DNA of 27,906 nt from an uncultured Cryomorphaceae bacterium (GCA_937900215.1 CALCFH010000468.1:1-27906); one strand, 5' to 3'; shown: positions 8,265 to 16,111, counted from the stretch's first letter. Notes: a model not told the origin generated them from the letters alone. Translations and numbers: made by a program.

Positions 8265-9235
8265 ATATAGCCCAAAGCAGATTTTAACCTAGACATGACC
8301 GCATTGGCCGTTTCTGCCGCTTTGCGAGCGCCGTCTTGAAGCTTGTCTTCCAATTCCTGGGGGTTTTTCATGTAGAAATCGAACAGTTTGCGCTCTTCGT
8401 TAAAACGCTCGAGAATTTTTGCAAGCAATTCGTTTTTAGCATGCCCGTATCCAAATCCACCTGCCCTATATTTCATTGCTAGCTGTTCGGCTTCTTGAGG
8501 GCTGGCCACTAGAGTATATAATTTGTACACCGTACAAGTCTCCGGGTCTTTCGGCTCTTCCAAGGAGAGAGAGTCTGTAATTATTGTTCCAATCTGTTTT
8601 TTCAATGTCTTCTCAGCAGCAAATATGTCTATGATATTTCCATAGCTCTTGCTCATTTTCTGACCATCGGTACCAATAACAGTCATAACATCTTCTTTAA
8701 TACTGGCTTCCGGAATTGTAAGCAAATCAGTTTGATGGTGCTTATTAACAGCGCTAGCAATGTCTCGGGTAATCTCTAAATGTTGCTTCTGATCTTTTCC
8801 AACCGGAACGAATTGTGCGTCGTACATAAGAATATCTGCCGCCATAAGCACTGGATAAACGAATAGTCCGGCATTTACATCTTTGAGCCGATCGCTCTTG
8901 TCCTTGAAAGAATGCGCATTGGCAAGCATAGGATAAGGGGTAAAGCAGCTTAAATACCATGTAAACTCAGCTACTTGAGGTAAATCGCTTTGTCTGTAAA
9001 AAGTGTGTTTCGATGTGTCAAGTCCGCAAGCTAGCCAAGCGGCCGCTACGGCCTGAGTATTTTCTTTAAGTAGAGCTGCGTTTTTAACGGTAGTAAGTGA
9101 GTGCAGATCGGCAATAAAATAAAAACAATCGTTTTCAGATTGCTTAGAGAGTTCAAGTGCGGGTAAAATTGCACCTAAAATATTTCCCAAATGTGGTTTT
9201 CCTGAGCTTTGTATACCAGTAAGAATTCTAGACAT
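8261..9235 (-). CDS. trpS: Tryptophan--tRNA ligase
   Basis: 324 residues, the normal size for bacterial TrpRS, which charges tRNA-Trp. I start at the ATG giving MSRILTGIQSSGKPHLGN; an extension to 9256 would read through the promoter. Class I signatures are PHLGN (HIGH equivalent, about 14-18) and KMSKS (about 193-197) within GTDGQKMSKSYGN. YPVLMAADILMYDAQFVPVGKDQKQHLE is the conserved core between them. The gene is monocistronic and convergent with elaA, with no room for an intergenic terminator. Confidence 0.97.
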   Translation of the reverse strand: MSRILTGIQSSGKPHLGNILGAILPALELSKQSENDCFYFIADLHSLTTVKNAALLKENTQAVAAAWLACGLDTSKHTFYRQSDLPQVAEFTWYLSCFTPYPMLANAHSFKDKSDRLKDVNAGLFVYPVLMAADILMYDAQFVPVGKDQKQHLEITRDIASAVNKHHQTDLLTIPEASIKEDVMTVIGTDGQKMSKSYGNIIDIFAAEKTLKKQIGTIITDSLSLEEPKDPETCTVYKLYTLVASPQEAEQLAMKYRAGGFGYGHAKNELLAKILERFNEERKLFDFYMKNPQELEDKLQDGARKAAETANAVMSRLKSALGYI

Positions 9236-9255
9236 AAAACAAATTGAATAGAACA

Positions 9256-9263
9256 CAAAGGTA
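9256..9263 (-). promoter_or_regulatory. -7 element of the trpS promoter
   Basis: On the minus strand this reads TACCTTTG, an exact TAnnTTTG. It lies 20 bases upstream of the trpS ATG, giving a leader of about 15 nt. No good TTG is visible at the -33 position. Confidence 0.55.
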
Positions 9264-9265
9264 CG

Positions 9266-9293
9266 TTGGAGCCCATTGGTTTGCCTACTTTTG
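9266..9293 (+). promoter_or_regulatory. plsC promoter (-33 TTG, -7 TACTTTTG)
   Basis: TTG (9266-9268), a 17-nt spacer, then TACTTTTG (9286-9293): both elements match the Bacteroidota consensus. Only four bases separate the -7 element from the GTG start at 9298, so the mRNA is predicted to be leaderless or nearly so. Confidence 0.65.
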
Positions 9294-9297
9294 CGCG

Positions 9298-10029
9298 GTG
9301 AAAGCGATTAAGGCTCCATTTTCATTTCTTTGGAAGGTTTGGTTTTACATAGTCGTATTCTGTGTAATTCTAGCCATCTCTCCGTTTATTCTTTATTCTA
9401 GCAGAAGTGAAAAGCAGTACCCTCAGTTTTTTAGGTTTTCTAGAGTTTGGGCAAAGGGTGTTTTATTTTTAATTGGGGTAAGGTTAAAGAGAAAGTCAAC
9501 TGTTACTAGGATTCCTAAGCAAGTTATCATTGTGGCCAACCACACTAGTATGCTAGATATTCCTTGCACCTTGGTATTGGTGCCTAGAACCTTTCTTTTT
9601 ATTGGCAAGAAAGAGTTGGCAAAACTGCCCATATTTGGTTTTTTTTATAAGCGAACCAATATATTAGTAGACCGGGGCTCTGTTCGAAGTAGGTCTCGCG
9701 CTTTTGAGATTGCGGCACAAAAACTAGACGAAGGACTAAGCATTTGTATTTATCCGGAGGGAGGAGTGCCAGATCCATCAGTACGGCTTGGCAACTTTAA
9801 GGACGGAGCGTTTAGATTGGCCATTGAAAAGAACATACCTATTTTACCCATTACCTTTGGAGAAAACAAAAGACATTTTCCATATTCTTGGTTTGAAGGC
9901 GGACCCGGCATACTTGGCACGACTGTCCACCCCGTTATAGAAACAAAGGGCAAAACAATAAAAGAATTGAGGGAAGAAACTAGAGCAGTAATCTCAAAGG
10001 AACTAGAATTTTACGGAGTAAAAGAATGA
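9298..10029 (+). CDS. plsC: 1-acyl-sn-glycerol-3-phosphate acyltransferase family protein
   Basis: 244 residues from the GTG at 9298. The frame can be opened further to a TTG at 9244, but that would place the start upstream of the promoter. The enzyme makes phosphatidate from lysophosphatidate in phospholipid synthesis. There is an N-terminal membrane helix (about 12-34), then the acyltransferase block I NHTSMLD (H82 and D87, HX4D), block II-like GKKELAKLPIFGFFYKRTN and block III IYPEGG (about 151-156). The 3' end overlaps gatC by 4 bp (ATGA). Specificity for a particular acyl donor cannot be read from the sequence; a lyso-ornithine-lipid acyltransferase would look similar. Confidence 0.88.
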   Translation: MKAIKAPFSFLWKVWFYIVVFCVILAISPFILYSSRSEKQYPQFFRFSRVWAKGVLFLIGVRLKRKSTVTRIPKQVIIVANHTSMLDIPCTLVLVPRTFLFIGKKELAKLPIFGFFYKRTNILVDRGSVRSRSRAFEIAAQKLDEGLSICIYPEGGVPDPSVRLGNFKDGAFRLAIEKNIPILPITFGENKRHFPYSWFEGGPGILGTTVHPVIETKGKTIKELREETRAVISKELEFYGVKE

Positions 10030-10319
10030 AATTAACAAGAGACCAAATAGAGAAATTAGCACACTTGGCAAGGTTAGAATTCTCTAGTTCTGAGATGGAT
10101 GAGATGATGAACGACCTAGATAAAATGCTGGGTTTTGTAGATCGTATCTCTGAGTTAGACCTCAAAGGTGTAGAGCCACTCATTTATATGAATCCGGAGG
10201 TCGATAAACTGAGAGAGGATAAGGCTGGAATATTTATTTCAAAAGAAGATGCATTGAAGAATGCACCCAGCAAAGACACCGATTACTTTAGATTCCCTCG
10301 CGTTCTGAAAGACAGCTAA
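10026..10319 (+). CDS. gatC: Asp-tRNA(Asn)/Glu-tRNA(Gln) amidotransferase subunit C
   Basis: 97 residues, the usual length. GatC wraps around GatA and stabilises the GatCAB complex, which amidates mischarged Glu-tRNA(Gln) or Asp-tRNA(Asn). The family pattern is clear: DQIEKLAHLARLEFSSSEMDEMMNDLDKMLGFVDRISELDLKGVEP, then LREDKAG and a C-terminal APSKDTDYFRFPRVL. Start and plsC stop overlap (ATGA). gatA and gatB are not in the window. The stop codon abuts the stop of the converging pth with no base between. Confidence 0.95.
   Translation: MKLTRDQIEKLAHLARLEFSSSEMDEMMNDLDKMLGFVDRISELDLKGVEPLIYMNPEVDKLREDKAGIFISKEDALKNAPSKDTDYFRFPRVLKDS
10250..10265 (-). terminator. Weak candidate terminator of pth inside gatC
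   Basis: A 6-bp stem TGCATT/AATGCA with a 4-nt loop. On the minus strand it is followed by TCTTCTTTTG. It is 55 nt past the pth stop and is AT-rich, so it may be fortuitous. Confidence 0.25.
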
Positions 10320-10886
10320 TTACTTGGAGTTATAGGTGTTCATAGACCTATTTATGCCTTCGAGGGCAAAGCTTTTTATACAATCAGAACACTTCTGAAT
10401 GTGTTGAGGAAGCTCTTTGAGCTCAAGCTCATCCCACTCTCCTAAGACATAATCTACTTGACGGCCCTTTTGAAATTCATTAGAAATGCCAAAGCGTAGT
10501 CTAGGAAAGTCGCTTGTTGAAAGCTCAGCAATTAGGCTTTTCAGTCCGTTGTGGCCGCCATCACTACCCTTCGATTTTAGTCGTAATTTTCCATAAGGCA
10601 GCGCCAAGTCATCTGTAACTACCAGCAACTCTTGTGGAGTGATTTTCAATGCATTTAAGTGAAACCGAACGGCTTTTCCACTCAAATTCATATAGGTGTT
10701 GGGCTTTAATAGAAATAGCTTGCGGCCCTTTATAGAGAGTTCAGCCATATCACCATAGCGTGCACTAGAAAAAGAAATGCTAGACTCTTTTACCAAAGAG
10801 TCTAGCACTTTAAAACCTATATTATGTCTTGTTTCAGAATATTCTGAGCCCGGGTTACCCAGTCCAGTTATCAGAAAACGCCTCAT
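10320..10886 (-). CDS. pth: Peptidyl-tRNA hydrolase
   Basis: 188 residues, full length. The enzyme recycles peptidyl-tRNA released by stalled ribosomes. Family signatures are ITGLGNPGSEYSETRHNIGFKVLD (catalytic His in RHNIG, about residue 21), LFLLKPNTYMNLSGKAV (about 57-73), VVTDDLALPYGKLRLKSKGSDGGHNGLKS (catalytic Asp, about 93) and FPRLRFGIS. It follows rplY after 8 nt and ends the prs-rplY-pth unit, a gene order widespread in bacteria. Confidence 0.97.
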   Translation of the reverse strand: MRRFLITGLGNPGSEYSETRHNIGFKVLDSLVKESSISFSSARYGDMAELSIKGRKLFLLKPNTYMNLSGKAVRFHLNALKITPQELLVVTDDLALPYGKLRLKSKGSDGGHNGLKSLIAELSTSDFPRLRFGISNEFQKGRQVDYVLGEWDELELKELPQHIQKCSDCIKSFALEGINRSMNTYNSK

Positions 10887-10894
10887 AGATCAGA

Positions 10895-11518
10895 TTAAGC
10901 CTCAGCAGCGGCTTCGGTAGCTTCAGCGCTTGCCTCAGTAGCAGACTCATCTTCTTCCTCATCTGCAACAACTTTACGAGAGGTTGCAATACTTACGATT
11001 ACCGCTCCACCAGAATTGATGAATTCGTAATCGCCTGTTTTCTTTAAATCCTCAACCTTGATGCTTTGTCCTATTCTCAAATCAGCAATATTGATTTCAA
11101 TATTAGCAGGAAGGTTCATAGGAAGGGCTTTAACGGCAAGCTTGCGAAGATTTTGCTTCATTCTTCCTCCGTTTCGAACACCTCTAGCAACACCCATTAG
11201 TGCAATAGGAATATCTACTTGTACCGCCTTTCCGTCTACCAACTCCATGAAATCTACGTGGAGAATAGCATCGGTTACGGGATGAAACTGAAGGTCCATC
11301 ATAACGGCTTTAACCGATTGAGAGCCTAGGTTAATGGTAACGGCATAAACATCTGGCGTGTACGCCAAGGTGCGGAATGCGGCTGTATCAGCTGAAAAAT
11401 GGATGGGTGCATCGCCTCCATATACTACGCAAGGAACTTGTCCTTCTCTGCGCAATTGAATGGCATGTTTTGTTCCCAGTTCGGTGCGCAATGCGCCTTT
11501 GATTTCTAACGACTTCAT
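10895..11518 (-). CDS. rplY: 50S ribosomal protein L25/general stress protein Ctc
   Basis: 207 residues, so the long (Ctc/TL5) form. An N-terminal L25 domain (about 1-90, starting MKSLEIKGALRTELGTKHAIQLRREGQVPCVVYGG) binds 5S rRNA. A beta-sandwich TL5 C-terminal domain (about 95-180) follows, then a low-complexity acidic tail rich in Glu and Ala (about 183-207). It lies between prs (23-nt gap) and pth (8-nt gap), the usual arrangement. Such tails are common in L25 of this phylum. Confidence 0.96.
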   Translation of the reverse strand: MKSLEIKGALRTELGTKHAIQLRREGQVPCVVYGGDAPIHFSADTAAFRTLAYTPDVYAVTINLGSQSVKAVMMDLQFHPVTDAILHVDFMELVDGKAVQVDIPIALMGVARGVRNGGRMKQNLRKLAVKALPMNLPANIEINIADLRIGQSIKVEDLKKTGDYEFINSGGAVIVSIATSRKVVADEEEDESATEASAEATEAAAEA

Positions 11519-11541
11519 GGTATCGAATTTGTCCTTCGGTT

Positions 11542-12474
11542 CTACATTATAAAGTGTGAGCTGATGGACTCATGGTGATGAACTTTCCACATTACTCTGG
11601 CAAAATGGTCAGCCACAGAAATCACTTTGATTTTTGGGCTTTCTATGCGCAGAGGAATGGTGTCTGTTACCACCAACTCATCTAGCTTCGACGCTTCAAT
11701 TTTTTCATAAGCACTACCTGAGAGCAGGGGATGAGTACAATATGCACTCACGCTCGCTGCGCCTTGGTCTATTAACATTTCTGCAGCCTTGGTTAAAGTG
11801 CCTGCAGTATCAATCATATCATCTACAAGAATCACATTGCGATCTTGTACGTCTCCAATAACGGTCATTGAGTCAATTACATTGGCACGCTTGCGCTGTT
11901 TGTAACAAATTACCATTTCAGATTGCAACATTTTAGCATAGCTATTGGCCCGCTTTGATCCGCCTATATCAGGAGAACCAATGACCAAATTCTCAATATT
12001 CTTGGCCTTTATATGCGGAACAAATAATGAACTCACGTATAAATGATCCACGGGCATCTCAAAAAACCCCTGAATCTGATCGGCATGTAAATCCATTGTC
12101 ATCACCCGTGTTGCACCGGCTGATTTCAATAAATTGGCCACTAATTTTGCTCCTATTGGAACCCTGCTCTTGTCTTTTCTATCCTGCCTAGCCCAGCCAA
12201 AATAAGGCATAACTGCCGTAATGTGCTTAGCAGAAGCGCGCTTAGCGGCATCACACATCAACAGCAGCTCCATTAAATTTGAGTCGGGTTGATGCGTACT
12301 GCCAATTAAAAACACCCTACCTCCGCGAACCGTCTCCTCAAAAGAGGGCTGAAACTCTCCGTCGGCAAACTCAGTGACCATTACATTGCCAAGGTCTTGA
12401 CCATAGGCCAAGGCAATCCTGGAGGCGAGCTCCATTGAGCCTCTTGCAGCAAAGATCTTAGCTTTTGGTTCCAA
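11542..12474 (-). CDS. prs: Ribose-phosphate pyrophosphokinase
   Basis: 310 residues, the normal class I length. It makes PRPP from ribose 5-phosphate and ATP for purine, pyrimidine, NAD, His and Trp synthesis. The flexible loop ARQDRKDKSR is at about 95-104, the PRPP synthase signature DLHADQIQGFF at about 128-138, and the PRPP-binding loop VILVDDMIDTAGTLTKA at about 214-230. The only start consistent with the family N-terminus is a TTG at 12474; upstream the frame meets a TGA with no ATG or GTG before it. It is first gene of prs-rplY-pth, with a -7 element ~53 nt upstream. Confidence 0.96.
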   Translation of the reverse strand: MEPKAKIFAARGSMELASRIALAYGQDLGNVMVTEFADGEFQPSFEETVRGGRVFLIGSTHQPDSNLMELLLMCDAAKRASAKHITAVMPYFGWARQDRKDKSRVPIGAKLVANLLKSAGATRVMTMDLHADQIQGFFEMPVDHLYVSSLFVPHIKAKNIENLVIGSPDIGGSKRANSYAKMLQSEMVICYKQRKRANVIDSMTVIGDVQDRNVILVDDMIDTAGTLTKAAEMLIDQGAASVSAYCTHPLLSGSAYEKIEASKLDELVVTDTIPLRIESPKIKVISVADHFARVMWKVHHHESISSHFIM

Positions 12475-12526
12475 TGTGTTGTTTAATCTTTTGTTCCTCT
12501 TGACCTTGAGGCCTCAAAAAGGGCTG

Positions 12527-12534
12527 CAAATCTA
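12527..12534 (-). promoter_or_regulatory. -7 element of the prs-rplY-pth promoter
   Basis: On the minus strand this reads TAGATTTG, an exact TAnnTTTG. The predicted leader before the TTG start is about 45-50 nt. The -33 region is only T-rich (TTTT near 12551). Confidence 0.5.
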
Positions 12535-12605
12535 GTGAAAATATTGTTTAAAACTAGTGTGAAAATATCTCAATTGAATGGCTTTTTATTTCAACAACTT
12601 GGTGC

Positions 12606-12613
12606 TACTTTTG
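12606..12613 (+). promoter_or_regulatory. -7 element of the tRNA-Leu promoter
   Basis: TACTTTTG, identical to the plsC -7 element, 19 bases before the mature tRNA 5' end. The primary transcript would start near 12617 and need RNase P trimming. There is no clear TTG at -33. Confidence 0.55.
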
Positions 12614-12632
12614 CCCCTCGCTATTTAATAGC

Positions 12633-12714
12633 GCCCAGGTGGCGGAATTGGTAGACGCGCTGGTCTCAAACACCAGTAGGGCGACCTGTACCGGTTCGAC
12701 CCCGGTCCTGGGTA
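12633..12714 (+). tRNA. tRNA-Leu (anticodon CAA)
   Basis: A full class II cloverleaf can be drawn. The acceptor is GCCCAGG/CCTGGGT (outermost pair G-T), the D stem is GCG/CGC, and the anticodon arm is CTGGT-CTCAAAC-ACCAG with CAA in the middle of the loop. The long variable arm is AGG-GCGA-CCT, the T arm is ACCGG-TTCGACC-CCGGT and the discriminator is A at 12714. CCA is not encoded. It reads UUG codons. It has its own -7 element upstream and a strong terminator beginning 9 nt downstream. Confidence 0.96.
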
Positions 12715-12722
12715 CATTACAG

Positions 12723-12763
12723 TGCTTTCATGTATATTGCTTACATGAAAGCATTTGTTTTTT
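12723..12763 (+). terminator. tRNA-Leu terminator overlapping the esterase start
   Basis: A perfect 12-bp stem (TGCTTTCATGTA at 12723-12734, TACATGAAAGCA at 12742-12753) with a 7-nt loop is followed by TTTGTTTTTT. The right arm contains the ATG (12745) of the esterase gene, and the T tract encodes part of its signal peptide. The left arm contains the alternative upstream ATG at 12730. Confidence 0.8.
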
Positions 12764-14136
12764 ACAGCCTTTTCTCTTTTTGCATTTTGAGCCTTCCAAC
12801 TGAAGCTCAGATGTATATAGAGATTACGTCCATCCCAACAACTACTCCAGCTCAATCTCAAATTTTTCTAGCCGGAAGCATAAATAACTGGAATCCCATG
12901 AGCAACGTCCATGAATGCGTCTACGACTCGGTTCAACAGCTATATCGGGTACAGATCCTAGCAAGTGGAAGTTTCCAATATAAATTTACTCGTGGCAGTT
13001 GGCCAACGGTAGAAGGCAATTCTTCGGGTATGTTTATTCCGAACAGAAATGCCAACTACGTTCAAGGCGATACGTTGCAGGTGCAAATTCTTGGATGGGA
13101 GGGCTTAAGTGGAAGTGGAAGTACTGCTGCAAGCAATGTTTCTATCATTCCTCAGTTTTCTATGCATCCGCTAAATAGACAACGCAATCTGTGGATTTAT
13201 CTTCCGCCCGATTACACTACTTCGGTTAAAGACTACCCGCTTTTTATTCTTCAAGACGGACAAAATCTTTTTGATAGTCAAACGTCCTTTTCAGGAGAAT
13301 GGGAGGTAGACGAGACCTTAAACGATTTATTCAGTCAAGGAGATTACGGCGCCATTGTAGTAGGAGTAGAAAACGGAGGTGGACTGCGAATCGATGAATA
13401 CGCGCCCTGGGCCGGCAGTCAAGGTGGGGGAGAGGGATGGGATTATCTAGAATTTGTGCACGATAGTCTATTGAATTTCATGAGTTCAAATTACAGAGTG
13501 CAGGAAGATCAAGTTTTTATTGGGGGCAGCTCTTTGGGTGCCTTAATCAGCGTGGCCGCCTTGTCTAAGTATCCAAATACTTTCGCGGGCGCCTTGCTGT
13601 TTTCTCCTGCTTATTGGTACAATCCGCAGATATTCAATTATGTGGGAAATCACACTGCAAATGCCAACGGAAATACTAGAACCTATTCTATTGCGGGTTC
13701 AACCGAAGGCTCTGGCAGTGTTGCAGTCAATATCTTAAAGATGGATAGTATGCTCATTCAGTCGGGCTATGCAGACAATAGAACCCAGCATCTCATTCAT
13801 CAAGATGGTCAACATTCGGAGTGGTACTGGGCCAGAGAATTTGCAGAGGCCTACATATGGCTAACCCGAGGATGGGTAACGGTGGTAGAAAACCAGTTAA
13901 ATCGAGACGATAGAATAAGCTACAATCTTAATTCAGATAGATGGCACATTCAGTGCGAACGAAACATCCGCGATTTGCGTTTATTTAATCTGGAAGGGAA
14001 GGAGTGCATGCGAATAAGTGGCCTTGGTTCGAAAGATTGGAGTGGAATACTATCCATCCAAAAAAACAAAACCTACGTTTTACAAATTCAGTTCGAGGAT
14101 GGATCGCTGAGCGGAGATACCTTGCGCCTCCCTTAA
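12745..14136 (+). CDS. Exported alpha/beta-hydrolase esterase with N-terminal starch-binding-like domain
   Basis: 463 residues from the ATG that opens a signal peptide (MKAFVFYSLFSFCILSLPTEAQ); an ATG five codons upstream (12730) would spoil it. Residues ~24-115 resemble a CBM20/E-set fold (IFLAGSINNWNP, then QYKFTRGSWPTVEGN), found in carbohydrate-active or esterase proteins. Residues ~135-380 are a putative-esterase (Fes/esterase D-like) domain with nucleophile elbow GGSSLG (S263) and a candidate catalytic His in HQDGQHSEWYW. The last ~70 residues (LRLFNLEGKECMRISG, then KTYVLQIQFEDG) resemble a degenerate type IX secretion C-terminal domain. The substrate is unknown. It starts a three-gene run with the deaminase and S41 protease. 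Confidence 0.85.
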   Translation: MKAFVFYSLFSFCILSLPTEAQMYIEITSIPTTTPAQSQIFLAGSINNWNPMSNVHECVYDSVQQLYRVQILASGSFQYKFTRGSWPTVEGNSSGMFIPNRNANYVQGDTLQVQILGWEGLSGSGSTAASNVSIIPQFSMHPLNRQRNLWIYLPPDYTTSVKDYPLFILQDGQNLFDSQTSFSGEWEVDETLNDLFSQGDYGAIVVGVENGGGLRIDEYAPWAGSQGGGEGWDYLEFVHDSLLNFMSSNYRVQEDQVFIGGSSLGALISVAALSKYPNTFAGALLFSPAYWYNPQIFNYVGNHTANANGNTRTYSIAGSTEGSGSVAVNILKMDSMLIQSGYADNRTQHLIHQDGQHSEWYWAREFAEAYIWLTRGWVTVVENQLNRDDRISYNLNSDRWHIQCERNIRDLRLFNLEGKECMRISGLGSKDWSGILSIQKNKTYVLQIQFEDGSLSGDTLRLP

Positions 14137-14149
14137 GCAGACAAGTTTT

Positions 14150-14566
14150 ATGAGTAAACAAGAGAAGTACGACAGAGCGTATTTGAGAATGGCCATTGAG
14201 TGGTCTAAGCTCTCGCATTGTGAAAGAAGAAAGGTGGGATCATTAATTGTTAAGGGTCGGATGATCATCTCGGACGGTTACAATGGAACACCCACTGGAT
14301 TTGAAAACTATTGTGAAGACGAAGAGGGATACACAAAATGGTACGTACTTCACGCAGAGGCAAACGCCATACTAAAGGTTGCCTCATCCAACCATAGCTG
14401 CGAGAATGCTAGCCTCTACCTGACTCTATCGCCCTGTAAAGATTGCAGTAAACTAATTCACCAAGCAGGAATTAAAAGGTTGGTTTACATAGAAGAATAC
14501 AAAGACAGAAGTGGACTGGATTTCCTTGAGAAGGCAGGGATAGAAATTGTTAAAGTGGATTTATGA
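14150..14566 (+). CDS. dCMP deaminase (ComEB-like cytidine/deoxycytidylate deaminase family)
   Basis: 138 residues. It deaminates dCMP to dUMP, feeding thymidylate synthesis. The zinc site is complete: HAE (H68 ligand, E70 proton shuttle) and PCKDC (C96, C99 ligands). DGYNGTPTGFENYCEDEEG at about 42-60 is the substrate-binding segment seen in dCMP deaminases, and favours dCMP over tRNA or guanine substrates. It starts 13 nt after the esterase stop and overlaps the S41 gene by 4 bp (ATGA). Confidence 0.92.
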   Translation: MSKQEKYDRAYLRMAIEWSKLSHCERRKVGSLIVKGRMIISDGYNGTPTGFENYCEDEEGYTKWYVLHAEANAILKVASSNHSCENASLYLTLSPCKDCSKLIHQAGIKRLVYIEEYKDRSGLDFLEKAGIEIVKVDL

Positions 14567-16110
14567 AATGGATTAAATCAGTCTACTCACCTATTGTTTT
14601 GGGTGTTGTTTTGGCCTTGGGTCTCTGGATTGGTCATACTAGTGCAGACAGGGTCTCTATGAGTAGCCTTGCTTTGCAATCTCCTAAAGAGGCAAAAGTG
14701 CGTCAATTGTTGCGCCTGATAGAAGAGCAATATGTAGATCAGGTAAATGCAGACAGCATTATGGAGCTGGCCATTACCGAAATGTTACACAAACTAGATC
14801 CGCATAGCTCTTATGTTTCCGTAGAGGAGGTGTTGGCCAATCAAGAAGATATGCAGGGTTCTTTTCAAGGAATTGGAATAGAGTTTCAAATGTATAAAGA
14901 CACCATGACGGTGGTTCGCGTAATAAAGAATGGTCCAGCATTTAGAGAAGGCATTCTCGCCGGAGATAGAATATATAAGGTAAACGATAGCCTTATGATT
15001 GGTGCCAACCTAAGAAGTATGCAAATGGTTGGCATGATAAAAGGACCAGAGGGAACTTCCGTGAAGCTATCCATCCGGTCTCAACTCAATGGCAAGAATA
15101 AAGTCTTAGAGGTTAAGAGAGATTTCATTCCACTGCCCAGTGTAGATGCATCTTTTATGATAAAAGATTCTGTGGGGTATATTAAATTGAGTCGTTTTTC
15201 TGAACAAAGCAGTAAAGAAGTGCATCGCGCTTTAAAAAACCTGAAGAAAGAGGGAATGAATAAACTCATTCTCGACTTGAGAGACAATCCCGGCGGCCTG
15301 ATGTCTTCAGCCCAAGAAATTGCAGACGAATTCCTTGAAAGAGGCAAGATTGTAGTAATTACAAAAGACAGAGCAGGCAAGGCCATAGAGTATAAGGCCA
15401 GAAAAAAGGGCCTTTTTGAAGAAGGAGAAATGATTGTGCTCATCAACGAAGGCTCTGCTTCGGCCAGCGAAATTGTTGCCGGAGCACTGCAAGACCATAG
15501 AAGAGCCAGCATAGTAGGCAGGAGGAGCTTTGGAAAAGGATTGGTTCAAAGAGAGGTAGAACTAATCGATGGCTCCAAAGTGCGACTCACCAGCTTCCGA
15601 TATTATACCCCAAACGGAAGAAGCATTCAAAAGCCTTTTGAAAACGATTACGAAACCTATATTCGAGAGGCCTATCAAAGACCACAAGATTCTACGGAGA
15701 CAAGAACAGAAGAAGAAGCTCGGAATCTAGAAGAAGGAGGAATAGCCCCTGAATATCGGGTATCATTGGATTCTATTTTTTCAGACCCTTGGATATACCA
15801 TTTGCTCCCAGCAGGCTTAATGGATCAATGGGTATTCGGATTTGTAGATAAAAACAGAAAGAAATTCCAATCTTTAAACAGCAAAGACTTTTTAGAAAAG
15901 TACAGTACAGATTCTTTAGTAGATACAATGTCGGATGAAATCCTAGCAGAGACAGCACACCCTGCCTGGACGGATAGTTCTAGGAAGGAGATCAGCAATA
16001 GATTGAAAGCTTTGTTTGCGCGCAATCTGTATGGAGATCAAGGCTTTTACCCCGTTTATTTACAAGATGATCCCTTTGTTTTGAGGGGTTTACAAATATT
16101 GCATAAATAA
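14563..16110 (+). CDS. S41 family C-terminal processing peptidase
   Basis: 515 residues. An N-terminal membrane anchor or signal (about 8-26) places it in the periplasm. A helical N-domain is followed by a PDZ domain (about 95-185, GIGIEFQM and VIKNGPAFREGILAGDRIYKVND). The tail-specific protease core holds a Ser/Lys dyad: S300 in NEGSASASEIVAGALQD and K325 in RSFGKGLVQ, with the same 25-residue spacing as E. coli Prc. About 120 residues follow the core. Such enzymes trim C-termini of envelope proteins. It is translationally coupled to the dCMP deaminase (ATGA) and ends at a bidirectional terminator. Confidence 0.94.
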   Translation: MKWIKSVYSPIVLGVVLALGLWIGHTSADRVSMSSLALQSPKEAKVRQLLRLIEEQYVDQVNADSIMELAITEMLHKLDPHSSYVSVEEVLANQEDMQGSFQGIGIEFQMYKDTMTVVRVIKNGPAFREGILAGDRIYKVNDSLMIGANLRSMQMVGMIKGPEGTSVKLSIRSQLNGKNKVLEVKRDFIPLPSVDASFMIKDSVGYIKLSRFSEQSSKEVHRALKNLKKEGMNKLILDLRDNPGGLMSSAQEIADEFLERGKIVVITKDRAGKAIEYKARKKGLFEEGEMIVLINEGSASASEIVAGALQDHRRASIVGRRSFGKGLVQREVELIDGSKVRLTSFRYYTPNGRSIQKPFENDYETYIREAYQRPQDSTETRTEEEARNLEEGGIAPEYRVSLDSIFSDPWIYHLLPAGLMDQWVFGFVDKNRKKFQSLNSKDFLEKYSTDSLVDTMSDEILAETAHPAWTDSSRKEISNRLKALFARNLYGDQGFYPVYLQDDPFVLRGLQILHK

Positions 16111-16111
16111 A

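Noticed and set aside
10331..10352. ATAGGT/ACCTAT hairpin as a gatC terminator inside pth
   Set aside because: A 6-bp AT-rich stem with an 8-nt loop and no T tract; too weak.
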